Shown: positions 1 through 10,906, numbered from the stretch's first letter. The stretch is DNA of 10,956 nt from an uncultured Burkholderiales bacterium (GCA_937925755.1 CALAMX010000127.1:1-10956), one strand, 5' to 3'. The notes: generated from the letters alone by a model not told the origin. Made by a program: numbers and translations.

Positions 1-1
1 C

Positions 2-1129
2 GCGCGTAAACCTGCCATCCTTGCCTTGGCCGATGGGTCCGTCTTCAGGGGCTATTCCATTGGCGCCGAGGGGATCGGCGTGGGCGAGGTGGTTTTCAAC
101 ACGGCCATGACCGGCTATCAGGAGATCCTGACCGATCCCTCCTATTACCGGCAGATCGTGACCCTGACCTATCCGCACATCGGCAATGTGGGGACCAACC
201 CGGAGGACGCCGAATCGGCGCGGGTGCACGCCACAGGCCTGGTCATCCGCGACTTGCCCGTGCAAGCGAGCAATTTCCGCATGACCCAAACCTTGTCGGA
301 TTATCTGCAGGCACAGGGGGTGACGGCGATCGCGGGGGTGGACACGCGCAGGCTCACTCGGCTGCTGCGCCAGAAGGGGGCGCAGAACGGCTGCATCATA
401 GCCGGGCATGTGGATGAGGCCGAGGCGCTCGCTCGGGCGCGCGCCTGTCCCAGCATGGCCGGGCTGGACCTGGCTCGGGAGGTGAGCTGCAGCGAGCCCT
501 ATGTCTGGACCGAAGGGGAATGGGTCCTGGGCCAGGGCTTTCAGACACCGGCCGAGACGCCCTTGCATGTCGTGGCCTACGACTTCGGCATCAAGCGCAA
601 TATCCTGCGTATGCTGGTCGGGCGCGGCTGCCGCGTGACCGTGGTGCCGGCCAGGACGCCGGCCAGCGAGGTCTTGGCCCTGCGGCCGGACGGGGTATTC
701 CTTTCCAACGGCCCCGGCGACCCCGAGCCTTGCGACTATGCCATCCGCGCGATCCAGGAGATCCTTGCGGCGCGCGTGCCGGTCTATGGCATCTGCCTGG
801 GGCACCAGTTGCTGGCCTTGGCCTCGGGTGCCAAGACGCGGAAGATGAAGTTCGGCCACCACGGCGCCAACCATCCAGTGCAGGACTTGGACAGCGGGCG
901 GGTGCTCATCACCAGTCAGAACCATGGCTTTACCGTGGATGCCGCAACGCTGCCGGACAACCTGCGTATAACCCATGTGTCACTGTTCGACGGCTCTTTG
1001 CAGGGGATCGCTCGTACCGACGTGCCCGCTTTCAGCTTCCAGGGTCACCCGGAGGCGAGCCCGGGGCCGCATGACGCGAGTGATCTGTTCGATCGCTTCG
1101 TCCGCCTCATGCGGCAGCACCAGGTCTAA
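2..1129 (+). CDS. carA: Carbamoyl-phosphate synthase small (glutaminase) subunit, 5'-partial
   Basis: The small subunit hydrolyses glutamine and passes ammonia through a tunnel to CarB, feeding cytosolic pyrimidine and arginine synthesis. The open frame runs to the left edge: visible codons 1-12 read ARKPAILALADG and align with the very start of E. coli CarA, so only a few codons are missing. The in-frame TTG at 26 would cut off a conserved strand and is not the start. 375 residues are visible (E. coli has 382). The N-terminal CPSase domain (NTAMTGYQEILTDPSY) is followed by a class I glutamine amidotransferase domain from about residue 190. The nucleophilic Cys lies in GICLGHQ (codon at 794-796), and the His and Glu of the triad are in GHPEAS (His codon 1046-1048). 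The oxyanion-loop motif SNGPGDP is present. The stop is 5 nt before carB, so the two are co-transcribed and probably coupled. The promoter lies outside the window. Confidence 0.97.
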   Translation, partial: ARKPAILALADGSVFRGYSIGAEGIGVGEVVFNTAMTGYQEILTDPSYYRQIVTLTYPHIGNVGTNPEDAESARVHATGLVIRDLPVQASNFRMTQTLSDYLQAQGVTAIAGVDTRRLTRLLRQKGAQNGCIIAGHVDEAEALARARACPSMAGLDLAREVSCSEPYVWTEGEWVLGQGFQTPAETPLHVVAYDFGIKRNILRMLVGRGCRVTVVPARTPASEVLALRPDGVFLSNGPGDPEPCDYAIRAIQEILAARVPVYGICLGHQLLALASGAKTRKMKFGHHGANHPVQDLDSGRVLITSQNHGFTVDAATLPDNLRITHVSLFDGSLQGIARTDVPAFSFQGHPEASPGPHDASDLFDRFVRLMRQHQV

Positions 1130-1134
1130 GATCG

Positions 1135-4338
<3,204 letters not shown>

Positions 4339-4358
4339 GCCCGGCCGTCATTCCAATC

Positions 4359-4366
4359 GAGGAGGT
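4359..4366 (+). promoter_or_regulatory. Strong Shine-Dalgarno of greA
   Basis: GAGGAGGT is a near-perfect complement to the 16S 3' end and sits in the 30-nt gap between carB and greA. AGGAGG ends only 3 nt before the ATG at 4369, a tighter spacing than usual. It confirms the greA start and suggests greA is translated independently of carB. Confidence 0.85.
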
Positions 4367-4368
4367 CC

Positions 4369-4845
4369 ATGAGCAAGATTCCACTGACCGTCGCCGGTGC
4401 GCAGAAGTTGCGCGATGAGTTACACCGTTTGAAGACCGTGGAACGGCCGGCGGTGATCGCTGCCATTGCCGAGGCACGGTCGCACGGTGACCTGTCGGAG
4501 AATGCCGAATACGATGCCGCCAAGGAGCGGCAGGGCTTCATTGAGGGACGCATCAAAGAACTGGAGGCCAAGCTGGCCAATGCCCAGATCATCGACCCTC
4601 GGCATCTGGATGCCGACGGGCGAGTGGTCTTTGGTGCCACCGTCGAGCTGATCGACGCCGAGTCGGGCCAGATCGTGCGCTATCAGATCGTCGGCGACGA
4701 CGAGGCCGACATCAAGGAGGGCAAGATCTCGGTGAGCTCCCCCATCGCCCGCGCGCTGATCGGCAAGTACGCCGGCGACGTCGCCGATGTGCATGCGCCA
4801 GGCGGCGTGCGACACTACGAAATCGTCGATGTGCACTACATCTGA
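4369..4845 (+). CDS. greA: Transcript cleavage factor GreA
   Basis: GreA enters the secondary channel of RNA polymerase and stimulates cleavage of backtracked RNA. The protein is 158 aa, the same length as E. coli GreA, and aligns along its whole length. The N-terminal coiled-coil hairpin (about 1-75) carries the tip motif ARSHGDLSENAEY, with the catalytic acidic residues Asp41 and Glu44 at the family positions. The C-terminal FKBP-like domain (about 80-158) includes VFGATVELID, YQIVGDDEAD and SPIARALIGK. It starts 30 nt after carB and may be read from the carAB transcript, with a likely weak terminator 20 nt past its stop. GreB is a paralogue, but the length and these motifs indicate GreA. 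Confidence 0.97.
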   Translation: MSKIPLTVAGAQKLRDELHRLKTVERPAVIAAIAEARSHGDLSENAEYDAAKERQGFIEGRIKELEAKLANAQIIDPRHLDADGRVVFGATVELIDAESGQIVRYQIVGDDEADIKEGKISVSSPIARALIGKYAGDVADVHAPGGVRHYEIVDVHYI

Positions 4846-4865
4846 CCGCAACGGGTCTTGTCGCC

Positions 4866-4885
4866 AGGGCCGCCGACGGCTCTTT
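4866..4885 (+). terminator. Possible weak intrinsic terminator after greA
   Basis: A 7-bp GC-rich stem (AGGGCCG pairing with CGGCTCT, one G-U pair) closes a CCGA tetraloop at 4873-4876 and runs into a short T tract (4883-4885). The position, 20 nt after the greA stop, suits the end of a carAB-greA transcript. The U tract is short, so termination may be partial and leave read-through into the DUF4149 gene. Confidence 0.4.
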
Positions 4886-4911
4886 CACTGCCAAATCAGT
4901 CCCACGCACGC

Positions 4912-5367
4912 ATGAAACGCCTGCCGGATCTGCTCGCCGCATGGGCGGTGACGCTCTGGGTCGGGGGACTCTTCGCCATCGGCTACCTGGCCGCGCCGGT
5001 GTTGTTCTACCAGTTGGAGGACCGCGCGCTCGCCGGCATGCTGGCCGGACGCCTGTTCACCTACATCGCCGATGTGGGCCTGGTCTGCGGTCTTTATCTT
5101 TTGCTCCACCGGCTGGTGCGACATGGCGGGGCGGCCTTCAAGCAGGCCTTCTTCTGGATCGCCTTATTGATGCTGCTCCTCACCCTCGGCCAGCGCTATG
5201 GCATCCAGCCGATCATGGAGGGCCTAAAGGCGCAGGCCTGGCCGCAGGACGTCATGCAGAGTCTGTTCCGCGACCGTTTCCAGACCTGGCATGGGATCTC
5301 CAGCGCGGTCTATCTGCTCCAGTCGCTGCTGGGGCTTGCCCTGGTGGCGAAGTCGAGCTCAAGGTAG
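4912..5367 (+). CDS. DUF4149-family integral membrane protein
   Basis: This is a small inner-membrane protein of unknown function, 151 aa from the ATG at 4912. Four hydrophobic helices are visible at about residues 7-33, 50-68, 79-97 and 128-147. Family-like features are the first helix (TLWVGGLFAIGYLAAPVLF) and the RFQTWHGISSAVYLLQS stretch before helix four. The frame is open back to a TTG at 4858, but that start would add a polar, non-conserved 18 residues read across the hairpin at 4866-4885, so ATG 4912 is preferred. No Shine-Dalgarno precedes this ATG, which is odd. The gene lies between greA and yhbY, a position it also holds in many Betaproteobacteria. Its 3' end overlaps the convergent yhbY by 9 bp. 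Family assignment is from remembered motifs; no function is claimed. Confidence 0.85.
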   Translation: MKRLPDLLAAWAVTLWVGGLFAIGYLAAPVLFYQLEDRALAGMLAGRLFTYIADVGLVCGLYLLLHRLVRHGGAAFKQAFFWIALLMLLLTLGQRYGIQPIMEGLKAQAWPQDVMQSLFRDRFQTWHGISSAVYLLQSLLGLALVAKSSSR

Positions 5368-5652
5368 TTGGATACGCGGCGGCTCGGCCGGACGGTAGAT
5401 CAGCAGCAGTTTACCGATGTGCTGCACCGGCACCGCGTCGAGGACCTCACAGAGCGTCTGCAGATACGCCTCGCGTTCGGTACGGTCGTCGTTTTGCACG
5501 CGGATCTTGATCAGTTCGTGCGCTGCCAGTGCGCGTGCGGCCTCGTGCAGCACCGCCTCGGTCAGTCCCGCAGCACCGACCATGACCACGGGCTTGAGCC
5601 GATGCGCTTGTGATTTCAGAAATTTGCGTTGTGCCGCCGTCAGGTTGAACAT
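5359..5652 (-). CDS. yhbY: YhbY-family RNA-binding (CRM domain) ribosome assembly protein
   Basis: This is a one-domain CRM protein that associates with pre-50S ribosomal particles. It is 97 aa, the same size as E. coli YhbY. It starts MFNLTAAQRKFLKSQAHRLK, and the CRM loop GxxG is Gly26-Ala-Ala-Gly29 in VVMVGAAGLTEAV, followed by HELIKIRV (45-52) and VQHIGKLLLIYRP (76-88). The frame extends upstream to 5817, but only the ATG at 5652 fits the family and it has a GAGGGG ribosome-binding site 8 nt upstream (5661-5666 on the plus strand). It is the only minus-strand gene in the window. Its start faces rlmE across 33 bp, and its last codons overlap the tail of the DUF4149 gene. Confidence 0.95.
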   Translation of the reverse strand: MFNLTAAQRKFLKSQAHRLKPVVMVGAAGLTEAVLHEAARALAAHELIKIRVQNDDRTEREAYLQTLCEVLDAVPVQHIGKLLLIYRPAEPPRIQLP

Positions 5653-5685
5653 GTCCGAAGCCCCTCGATACAGACGCAATCCTAC
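5653..5685. promoter_or_regulatory. Divergent yhbY/rlmE start region with yhbY ribosome-binding site
   Basis: Only 33 bp separate the two divergent start codons. The plus-strand CCCCTC at 5661-5666 reads GAGGGG toward yhbY, 8 nt from its ATG. No good Shine-Dalgarno is seen before rlmE. The gap is too short for two back-to-back promoters, so at least one, and probably both, must lie inside the opposing coding region. Confidence 0.6.
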
Positions 5686-6309
5686 ATGAAACGCCAGGCC
5701 AAGACGCGTGCCTGGCATCACAGGCATGTGCATGATCCCTATGTCCGCCAAGCCACCGCGCAGGGCTACCGTTCGCGTGCCGCCTTCAAACTGATCGGGA
5801 TCGATGCCCGCGACCACCTGCTCAAACCGGGTATGACCGTAATCGACCTGGGCTGTGCGCCGGGCGGCTGGTGTCAGGTGGCGGTCGAGCGGCTCCAGGG
5901 CCGGGGGCGGGTGATCGGCGTGGACCTTCTACCCATGGCGGCGCTAGCGGGCGTGCATTTCATTCAGGGGGACTTCACCGCAGCGGATACGAGCGCGGAG
6001 ATCGAAGCGGCGCTCGACGGGAGCAAGGCCGATCTTGTGCTTTGTGACGCTGCCCCTAATATTTCCGGAGTGACGGTTGCCGACCAGGCTAGGAGCTATG
6101 CTCTGGCGGAAGAGTCCTTGGCCTTTGCCCTTGCGCATCTGCAACCCAGGGGCGCCTTCCTGGTCAAAGTCTTCCAAGGCAGCGGCTTCGAGGCGTTCCT
6201 CCGGTGCATGCGCACCCACTTCCAGCAGGTGTTGGCGCGCAAACCGGAGGCCTCACGCGAGCGGAGCCGAGAATTGTACCTATTGGGACGCGAATTGCGG
6301 CAGAATTGA
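5686..6309 (+). CDS. rlmE: 23S rRNA 2'-O-methyltransferase RlmE (FtsJ/RrmJ)
   Basis: RlmE methylates the 2'-OH of U2552 in the A-loop of 23S rRNA within the large ribosomal subunit, using S-adenosylmethionine. The protein is 207 aa from the ATG at 5686 (E. coli has 209). The longer frame starting at 5629 would run through the yhbY start region and add non-family sequence. The SAM-binding motif is VIDLGCAPGGW (52-62), followed by GVDLLPM. The catalytic tetrad K-D-K-E of the FtsJ family is complete: Lys35 in SRAAFKL, Asp121 in LCDAAPN, Lys161 in LVKVFQG and Glu196 in SRELY. It lies upstream of ftsH, 63 nt away, the same pairing as in E. coli, where the two form a heat-shock operon. Confidence 0.97.
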   Translation: MKRQAKTRAWHHRHVHDPYVRQATAQGYRSRAAFKLIGIDARDHLLKPGMTVIDLGCAPGGWCQVAVERLQGRGRVIGVDLLPMAALAGVHFIQGDFTAADTSAEIEAALDGSKADLVLCDAAPNISGVTVADQARSYALAEESLAFALAHLQPRGAFLVKVFQGSGFEAFLRCMRTHFQQVLARKPEASRERSRELYLLGRELRQN

Positions 6310-6360
6310 ACTCACCGGGGGCCCGGCCGTTCATACGGCTGCACCGTCGCGCATGGAACG

Positions 6361-6367
6361 AAAGGAG
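6361..6367 (+). promoter_or_regulatory. Ribosome-binding site fixing the TTG start of ftsH
   Basis: AAAGGAG ends 5 nt before the TTG at 6373. It is the only good Shine-Dalgarno in the rlmE-ftsH gap. The only nearby ATG (6353) is in another frame, so this site decides for the TTG start. Confidence 0.8.
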
Positions 6368-6372
6368 TCGAT

Positions 6373-8259
<1,887 letters not shown>

Positions 8260-8275
8260 CGCCCTTCGTCCGCGG

Positions 8276-8293
8276 CCCATCGGCGACGGTGGG
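8276..8293 (+). other. GNRA-capped hairpin between ftsH and folP
   Basis: CCCATCG (8276-8282) pairs with CGGTGGG (8287-8293), seven pairs including one U-G, around a GCGA tetraloop. It sits 16 nt past the ftsH stop and 30 nt before the folP ATG. No T tract follows, so it is not a standard intrinsic terminator. It could be a processing or stability element, or chance in GC-rich DNA. Confidence 0.35.
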
Positions 8294-8323
8294 TCGTGAC
8301 ATTATCTCGCTCCGGACTTGCCG

Positions 8324-9148
8324 ATGTTCCAGTGTGGCCGATTCCAGTTCGACCTGCAGCGGCCGCTTATCATGGGCATCGTCAACGTCACCCCCGATTC
8401 CTTCTCCGACGGTGGCCTATACCTAGACGCGCGCGCGGCGATCGATCACGGTCTGCGTCTGATCGAGGCGGGGGCCGACATCCTCGACATCGGCGGTGAG
8501 TCGACACGGCCCGGCGCCGACCCCGTTTCACTGGCCGAAGAGCTCGACCGGGTGATCCCCGTGGTCGAGGGCCTGCGCGACGCGGGGGTGGCGCTGTCGG
8601 TCGATACCATGAAACCTGAGGTCATGCGGGCAGCGCTCGCGGCCGGGGCCGATATGATCAACGACGTCAACGCCCTGCGCGCGCCGGGGGCATGGGCGGC
8701 GGTACGCGACAGCCGCTGTGGGCTATGTCTCATGCACATGCGCGGCGAGCCGCGCACCATGCAGAATACCCCCCATTACCAGGACGTGGTCGGCGAGGTC
8801 TACGAGTTCCTGCGGCAGCGGCTGGATGAAGCACAGGCGCAAGGCATCGACCGCGAGCGGCTATTGGTCGACCCGGGCTTTGGCTTCGGCAAGACCCTGG
8901 AGCACAATATCGCCCTGTTCAAGTCGCTGGCAAGGCTGGCCGAACTGGCCCCAGTGCTGGTTGGGGTGTCGCGCAAGTCGATGCTGGGACAGATCACCGG
9001 ACGGCCGCTGGGAGAGCGCCTGGTGGCAAGCACCATGGCCGCCGTGCTTGCGGTCCAGCGGGGTGCTGCCGTGCTCAGGGTGCACGACGTGGCAGCGACC
9101 CGCGACGCCTTGCGCGTGTGGCAGTCTTTGGGGGGGAAAGAAGAATGA
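8324..9148 (+). CDS. folP: Dihydropteroate synthase
   Basis: FolP condenses p-aminobenzoate with 6-hydroxymethyl-7,8-dihydropterin diphosphate in folate synthesis and is the target of sulfonamides. It is 274 aa from the ATG at 8324 (E. coli has 282); a TTG two codons earlier (8318) is a possible alternative start. All TIM-barrel loop motifs are present: NVTPDSFSDGG (21-31), GGESTRPGA (57-65), SVDT (92-95), IND (112-114), LMHMRGEP (136-143), DPGFGFGK (183-190), SRKS (216-219) and RVHD (252-255). The Shine-Dalgarno is weak. The 3' end overlaps glmM by 4 nt (ATGA), so the two are translationally coupled. A run of seven G (9130-9136) lies just before the stop. Confidence 0.97.
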   Translation: MFQCGRFQFDLQRPLIMGIVNVTPDSFSDGGLYLDARAAIDHGLRLIEAGADILDIGGESTRPGADPVSLAEELDRVIPVVEGLRDAGVALSVDTMKPEVMRAALAAGADMINDVNALRAPGAWAAVRDSRCGLCLMHMRGEPRTMQNTPHYQDVVGEVYEFLRQRLDEAQAQGIDRERLLVDPGFGFGKTLEHNIALFKSLARLAELAPVLVGVSRKSMLGQITGRPLGERLVASTMAAVLAVQRGAAVLRVHDVAATRDALRVWQSLGGKEE

Positions 9149-10503
9149 GCAGACGGTTTTTCGGCACCGACGGCGTGCGTGGTCGGGTGGGTGAGGACCC
9201 CATCACGCCCGGCATGGTCATGCGACTGGGGTATGCCGCCGGACGCGTGTTGGCGGCGCAGGAGCACGATGCCCTGCACGGCGAACGGCCGGCGGTGCTG
9301 ATCGGCAAGGATACCCGTGTGTCCGGCTATATGTTGGAGGCGGCGCTACAGGCTGGATTCACCGCCGCTGGGGTGGATGTACGTCTGACTGGTCCCATGC
9401 CGACACCGGGGGTGGCCTATCTGACGCGGGCCTTACGCCTGCAGGCCGGGGTGGTGATCTCCGCCTCGCACAACCCCTACGAGGACAATGGCATCAAGTT
9501 CTTCTCCGCCTCGGGTACCAAGCTGCCCGACGCCGTGGAACTCGCCATCGAGGCGGCCATGGAGCAGCCCATCCGCACGGTCGGTTCGAAACAGATTGGG
9601 CGCTCGAAACGGGTCGATGATGCCGCCGGCCGTTACATCGAGTTCTGCAAGAGCACCTTCCCCACCGACCTCGACCTGCGCGGCATGCGCATCGTCGTCG
9701 ACTGCGCGAACGGCGCGAGCTACCACATCGCCCCGCACGTCTTCCACGAACTGGGTGCGGACGTCATCGCCATCGGTGCCGAGCCCGATGGCCTGAACAT
9801 CAACCGTGAATGTGGGGCCACACATCCCGAGACGCTCGCCCGTGCCGTGCGCAAACACCGTGCGGATGTCGGTGTGGCCCTGGACGGCGACGGCGATCGC
9901 CTGATCATGGCCGACAGCGCCGGACAGATCGTGGACGGCGACCGTCTGCTCTACACCATTGCCCGCTATCGCAAAGACAACGGCGAGCTCAAAGGGGGGG
10001 TGGTCGGAACCCTGATGACCAACCTCGGCACCGAGCTCGCATTGCGTCAGCTCGGCTGCGAGTTTGCTCGTGCCAAGGTGGGCGACCGCTATGTCTTGGA
10101 GATGATGCAAGAGAAGGACTGGCAGCTCGGCGGCGAGACCTCAGGTCACATCCTGTGTCTGGACAAGCACACGACGGGGGATGCCATCGTCTCGGCCTTG
10201 CAGGTCCTGGCGGCGTTGCACAGATCGAAGCGGACGCTGGCGGACTACGTCAAGGACTGCCCTGCTTTCCCACAGGTGCTGATCAACGTCCCGGTCGGCA
10301 AAAGCTTCAAACTCAACGGCCAACCCGAGGTGCAGGCGGCCGTCCGGGCCGTCGAATCTGAACTGGGCGAGAGTGGTCGCGTCGTGCTGCGCCCCTCGGG
10401 CACCGAGCCGTTGATCCGCGTCATGGTCGAAGGCCGCGATGAATCTACTGTACGTAAGGCAGCGGAGCGCATCGCCGAGGCGGTCCGCATGGTGGCCGCC
10501 TAG
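9145..10503 (+). CDS. glmM: Phosphoglucosamine mutase
   Basis: GlmM converts glucosamine-6-phosphate to glucosamine-1-phosphate on the route to UDP-GlcNAc, for peptidoglycan and LPS. It is 452 aa (E. coli has 445). The ATG at 9145 overlaps the folP stop and gives MSRRFFGTDGVRGRVG, the conserved N terminus; the frame opens earlier (GTG 9118), but that extension is not family-like. The phosphorylated active-site serine is Ser108 in VISASHNP. The Mg-binding loop DGDGDR has Asp247, Asp249 and Asp251. The sugar-binding loop is GETSGH, and the C-terminal phosphate-binding loop is RPSGTEPLIRVM. The order folP-glmM is the usual proteobacterial one. No clear intrinsic terminator follows; the REP cluster begins about 100 nt downstream. 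Confidence 0.98.
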   Translation: MSRRFFGTDGVRGRVGEDPITPGMVMRLGYAAGRVLAAQEHDALHGERPAVLIGKDTRVSGYMLEAALQAGFTAAGVDVRLTGPMPTPGVAYLTRALRLQAGVVISASHNPYEDNGIKFFSASGTKLPDAVELAIEAAMEQPIRTVGSKQIGRSKRVDDAAGRYIEFCKSTFPTDLDLRGMRIVVDCANGASYHIAPHVFHELGADVIAIGAEPDGLNINRECGATHPETLARAVRKHRADVGVALDGDGDRLIMADSAGQIVDGDRLLYTIARYRKDNGELKGGVVGTLMTNLGTELALRQLGCEFARAKVGDRYVLEMMQEKDWQLGGETSGHILCLDKHTTGDAIVSALQVLAALHRSKRTLADYVKDCPAFPQVLINVPVGKSFKLNGQPEVQAAVRAVESELGESGRVVLRPSGTEPLIRVMVEGRDESTVRKAAERIAEAVRMVAA

Positions 10504-10551
10504 AGACGCTCTGCATAACCCAGCGATCGGGATTGAGTGTCCGGAGCGTTG

Positions 10552-10576
10552 GATGCGAGACGCATCATCGTGATGC
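10552..10576 (+). other. Two overlapping, mutually exclusive hairpins after glmM
   Basis: GATGCG-AGA-CGCATC (10552-10566) is a perfect 6-bp hairpin. GCATCA-TCG-TGATGC (10562-10576) is another. They share 10562-10566, so both cannot form at once. There is no T tract behind either. They lie 49 nt past the glmM stop and could mark the transcript end or the edge of the repeat cluster. Confidence 0.45.
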
Positions 10577-10604
10577 CATACCGTCTGCCGCGCTTGTGCC
10601 TCGG

Positions 10605-10627
10605 GTAGGAGCGACGAGAGTCGCGAC
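10605..10627 (+). repeat. REP hairpin 1 (copy A, plus)
   Basis: GTAGGA foot, stem GCGAC (10611-10615), GAGA loop (10616-10619), stem GTCGC (10620-10624), then GAC. The GTAG foot followed by a hairpin is the hallmark of REP sequences mobilised by RAYT (IS200-like) transposases; no RAYT gene lies in the window. It differs from the reverse complement of hairpin 2 at a single position, in the loop. Confidence 0.75.
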
Positions 10628-10646
10628 ACGTCGTGAGATACACCCT

Positions 10647-10686
10647 GTTGGTCGTTGTTGGTCGCTATTGGTCGTTTTTGGTCGCG
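10647..10686 (+). repeat. Four tandem 10-bp TTGGTCG-type repeats
   Basis: The units are GTTGGTCGTT, GTTGGTCGCT, ATTGGTCGTT and TTTGGTCGCG. They lie between the two REP hairpins of copy A, the last unit running into hairpin 2. The repeat period matches about one helical turn. Confidence 0.8.
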
Positions 10687-10703
10687 ACTTTCGTCGCTCC
10701 TAC
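10681..10703 (-). repeat. REP hairpin 2 (copy A, minus)
   Basis: Read on the minus strand it is a GTAGGA foot, stem GCGAC, GAAA loop, stem GTCGC, then GAC. It faces hairpin 1 across 53 nt and is identical to hairpin 4 in copy B. Confidence 0.75.
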
Positions 10704-10747
10704 AGATGATGATGATGCCACACCGCCTGCCGTGCTTGTGGCCTCGG

Positions 10748-10770
10748 GTAGGAGCGGCGAGAGCCGCGAC
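10748..10770 (+). repeat. REP hairpin 3 (copy B, plus)
   Basis: GTAGGA foot, stem GCGGC, GAGA loop, stem GCCGC, then GAC. Compared with hairpin 1, one A-T stem pair has become G-C through changes on both arms, so pairing is preserved. Confidence 0.75.
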
Positions 10771-10789
10771 ACGCCGTTGTGTGCATCCC

Positions 10790-10819
10790 GTTGGTCGTTG
10801 ATGGTCGCTGTTGGTCGCG
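10790..10819 (+). repeat. Three tandem 10-bp TTGGTCG-type repeats
   Basis: The units are GTTGGTCGTT, GATGGTCGCT and GTTGGTCGCG. This is the same array as in copy A with one unit fewer, which accounts for nearly all of the length difference between the two copies. Confidence 0.75.
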
Positions 10820-10836
10820 ACTTTCGTCGCTCCTAC
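10814..10836 (-). repeat. REP hairpin 4 (copy B, minus)
   Basis: Identical over 23 nt to hairpin 2. Its GCGAC stem does not match the GCGGC stem of its partner, hairpin 3, so the pair differs at three positions. Its foot half is then repeated in the 13-bp array that follows. Confidence 0.75.
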
Positions 10837-10889
10837 AGGTCGCTCCTACAGGTCGCTCCTACAGGTCGCTCCTACAGATCGCTCCTACG
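10825..10889 (+). repeat. Five tandem 13-bp half-REP repeats
   Basis: The unit is GGTCGCTCCTACA; the first (10825-10837) is the end of REP hairpin 4. Units 2-4 (10838-10850, 10851-10863, 10864-10876) are identical, and unit 5 (10877-10889) has two changes. Each unit is one arm plus the foot of a REP and cannot form the hairpin alone. Replication slippage or repeated partial insertion are both possible origins. Confidence 0.85.
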
Positions 10890-10906
10890 AGATCGGCGCG
10901 GCAGGT

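Larger units (their letters stand above)
10571..10705 (+). repeat. BIME-like repeat unit, copy A
   Basis: About 135 bp, starting TGATGCC and ending CTCCTACAG. It contains a plus-oriented REP hairpin (10605-10627), a spacer, four 10-bp TTGGTCG-type repeats and a minus-oriented REP hairpin (10681-10703). Copy B at 10713-10838 repeats this layout with point changes and one fewer 10-bp unit. This head-to-tail duplication of a REP pair matches the definition of a BIME (bacterial interspersed mosaic element). Confidence 0.8.
10713..10838 (+). repeat. BIME-like repeat unit, copy B
   Basis: About 126 bp with the same order of parts as copy A. It is preceded by a short GAT trinucleotide run (10705-10717). 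The first part (to about 10775) is close to copy A, the middle (10775-10789) is diverged, and the REP arm at the end is identical. Confidence 0.8.

Noticed and set aside
26..28. TTG as the carA start
   Set aside because: The eight codons before it align with the beginning of E. coli CarA, so the gene starts left of the window.
5629..5685. Upstream ATG at 5629 as the rlmE start
   Set aside because: The extension overlaps the yhbY start region and has no similarity to RlmE; the ATG at 5686 gives the normal length.
9118..9144. GTG at 9118 as the glmM start
   Set aside because: It would add nine residues absent from the family; the ATG at 9145 in the ATGA overlap gives the conserved N terminus.
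10504..10630. Gene or intrinsic terminator directly after glmM
   Set aside because: No plausible start with family-like product on either strand, and the hairpins there have no T tract.
10825..10889. CRISPR array
   Set aside because: The 13-bp units abut with no spacers and are halves of the adjacent REP hairpins; no cas genes are present.
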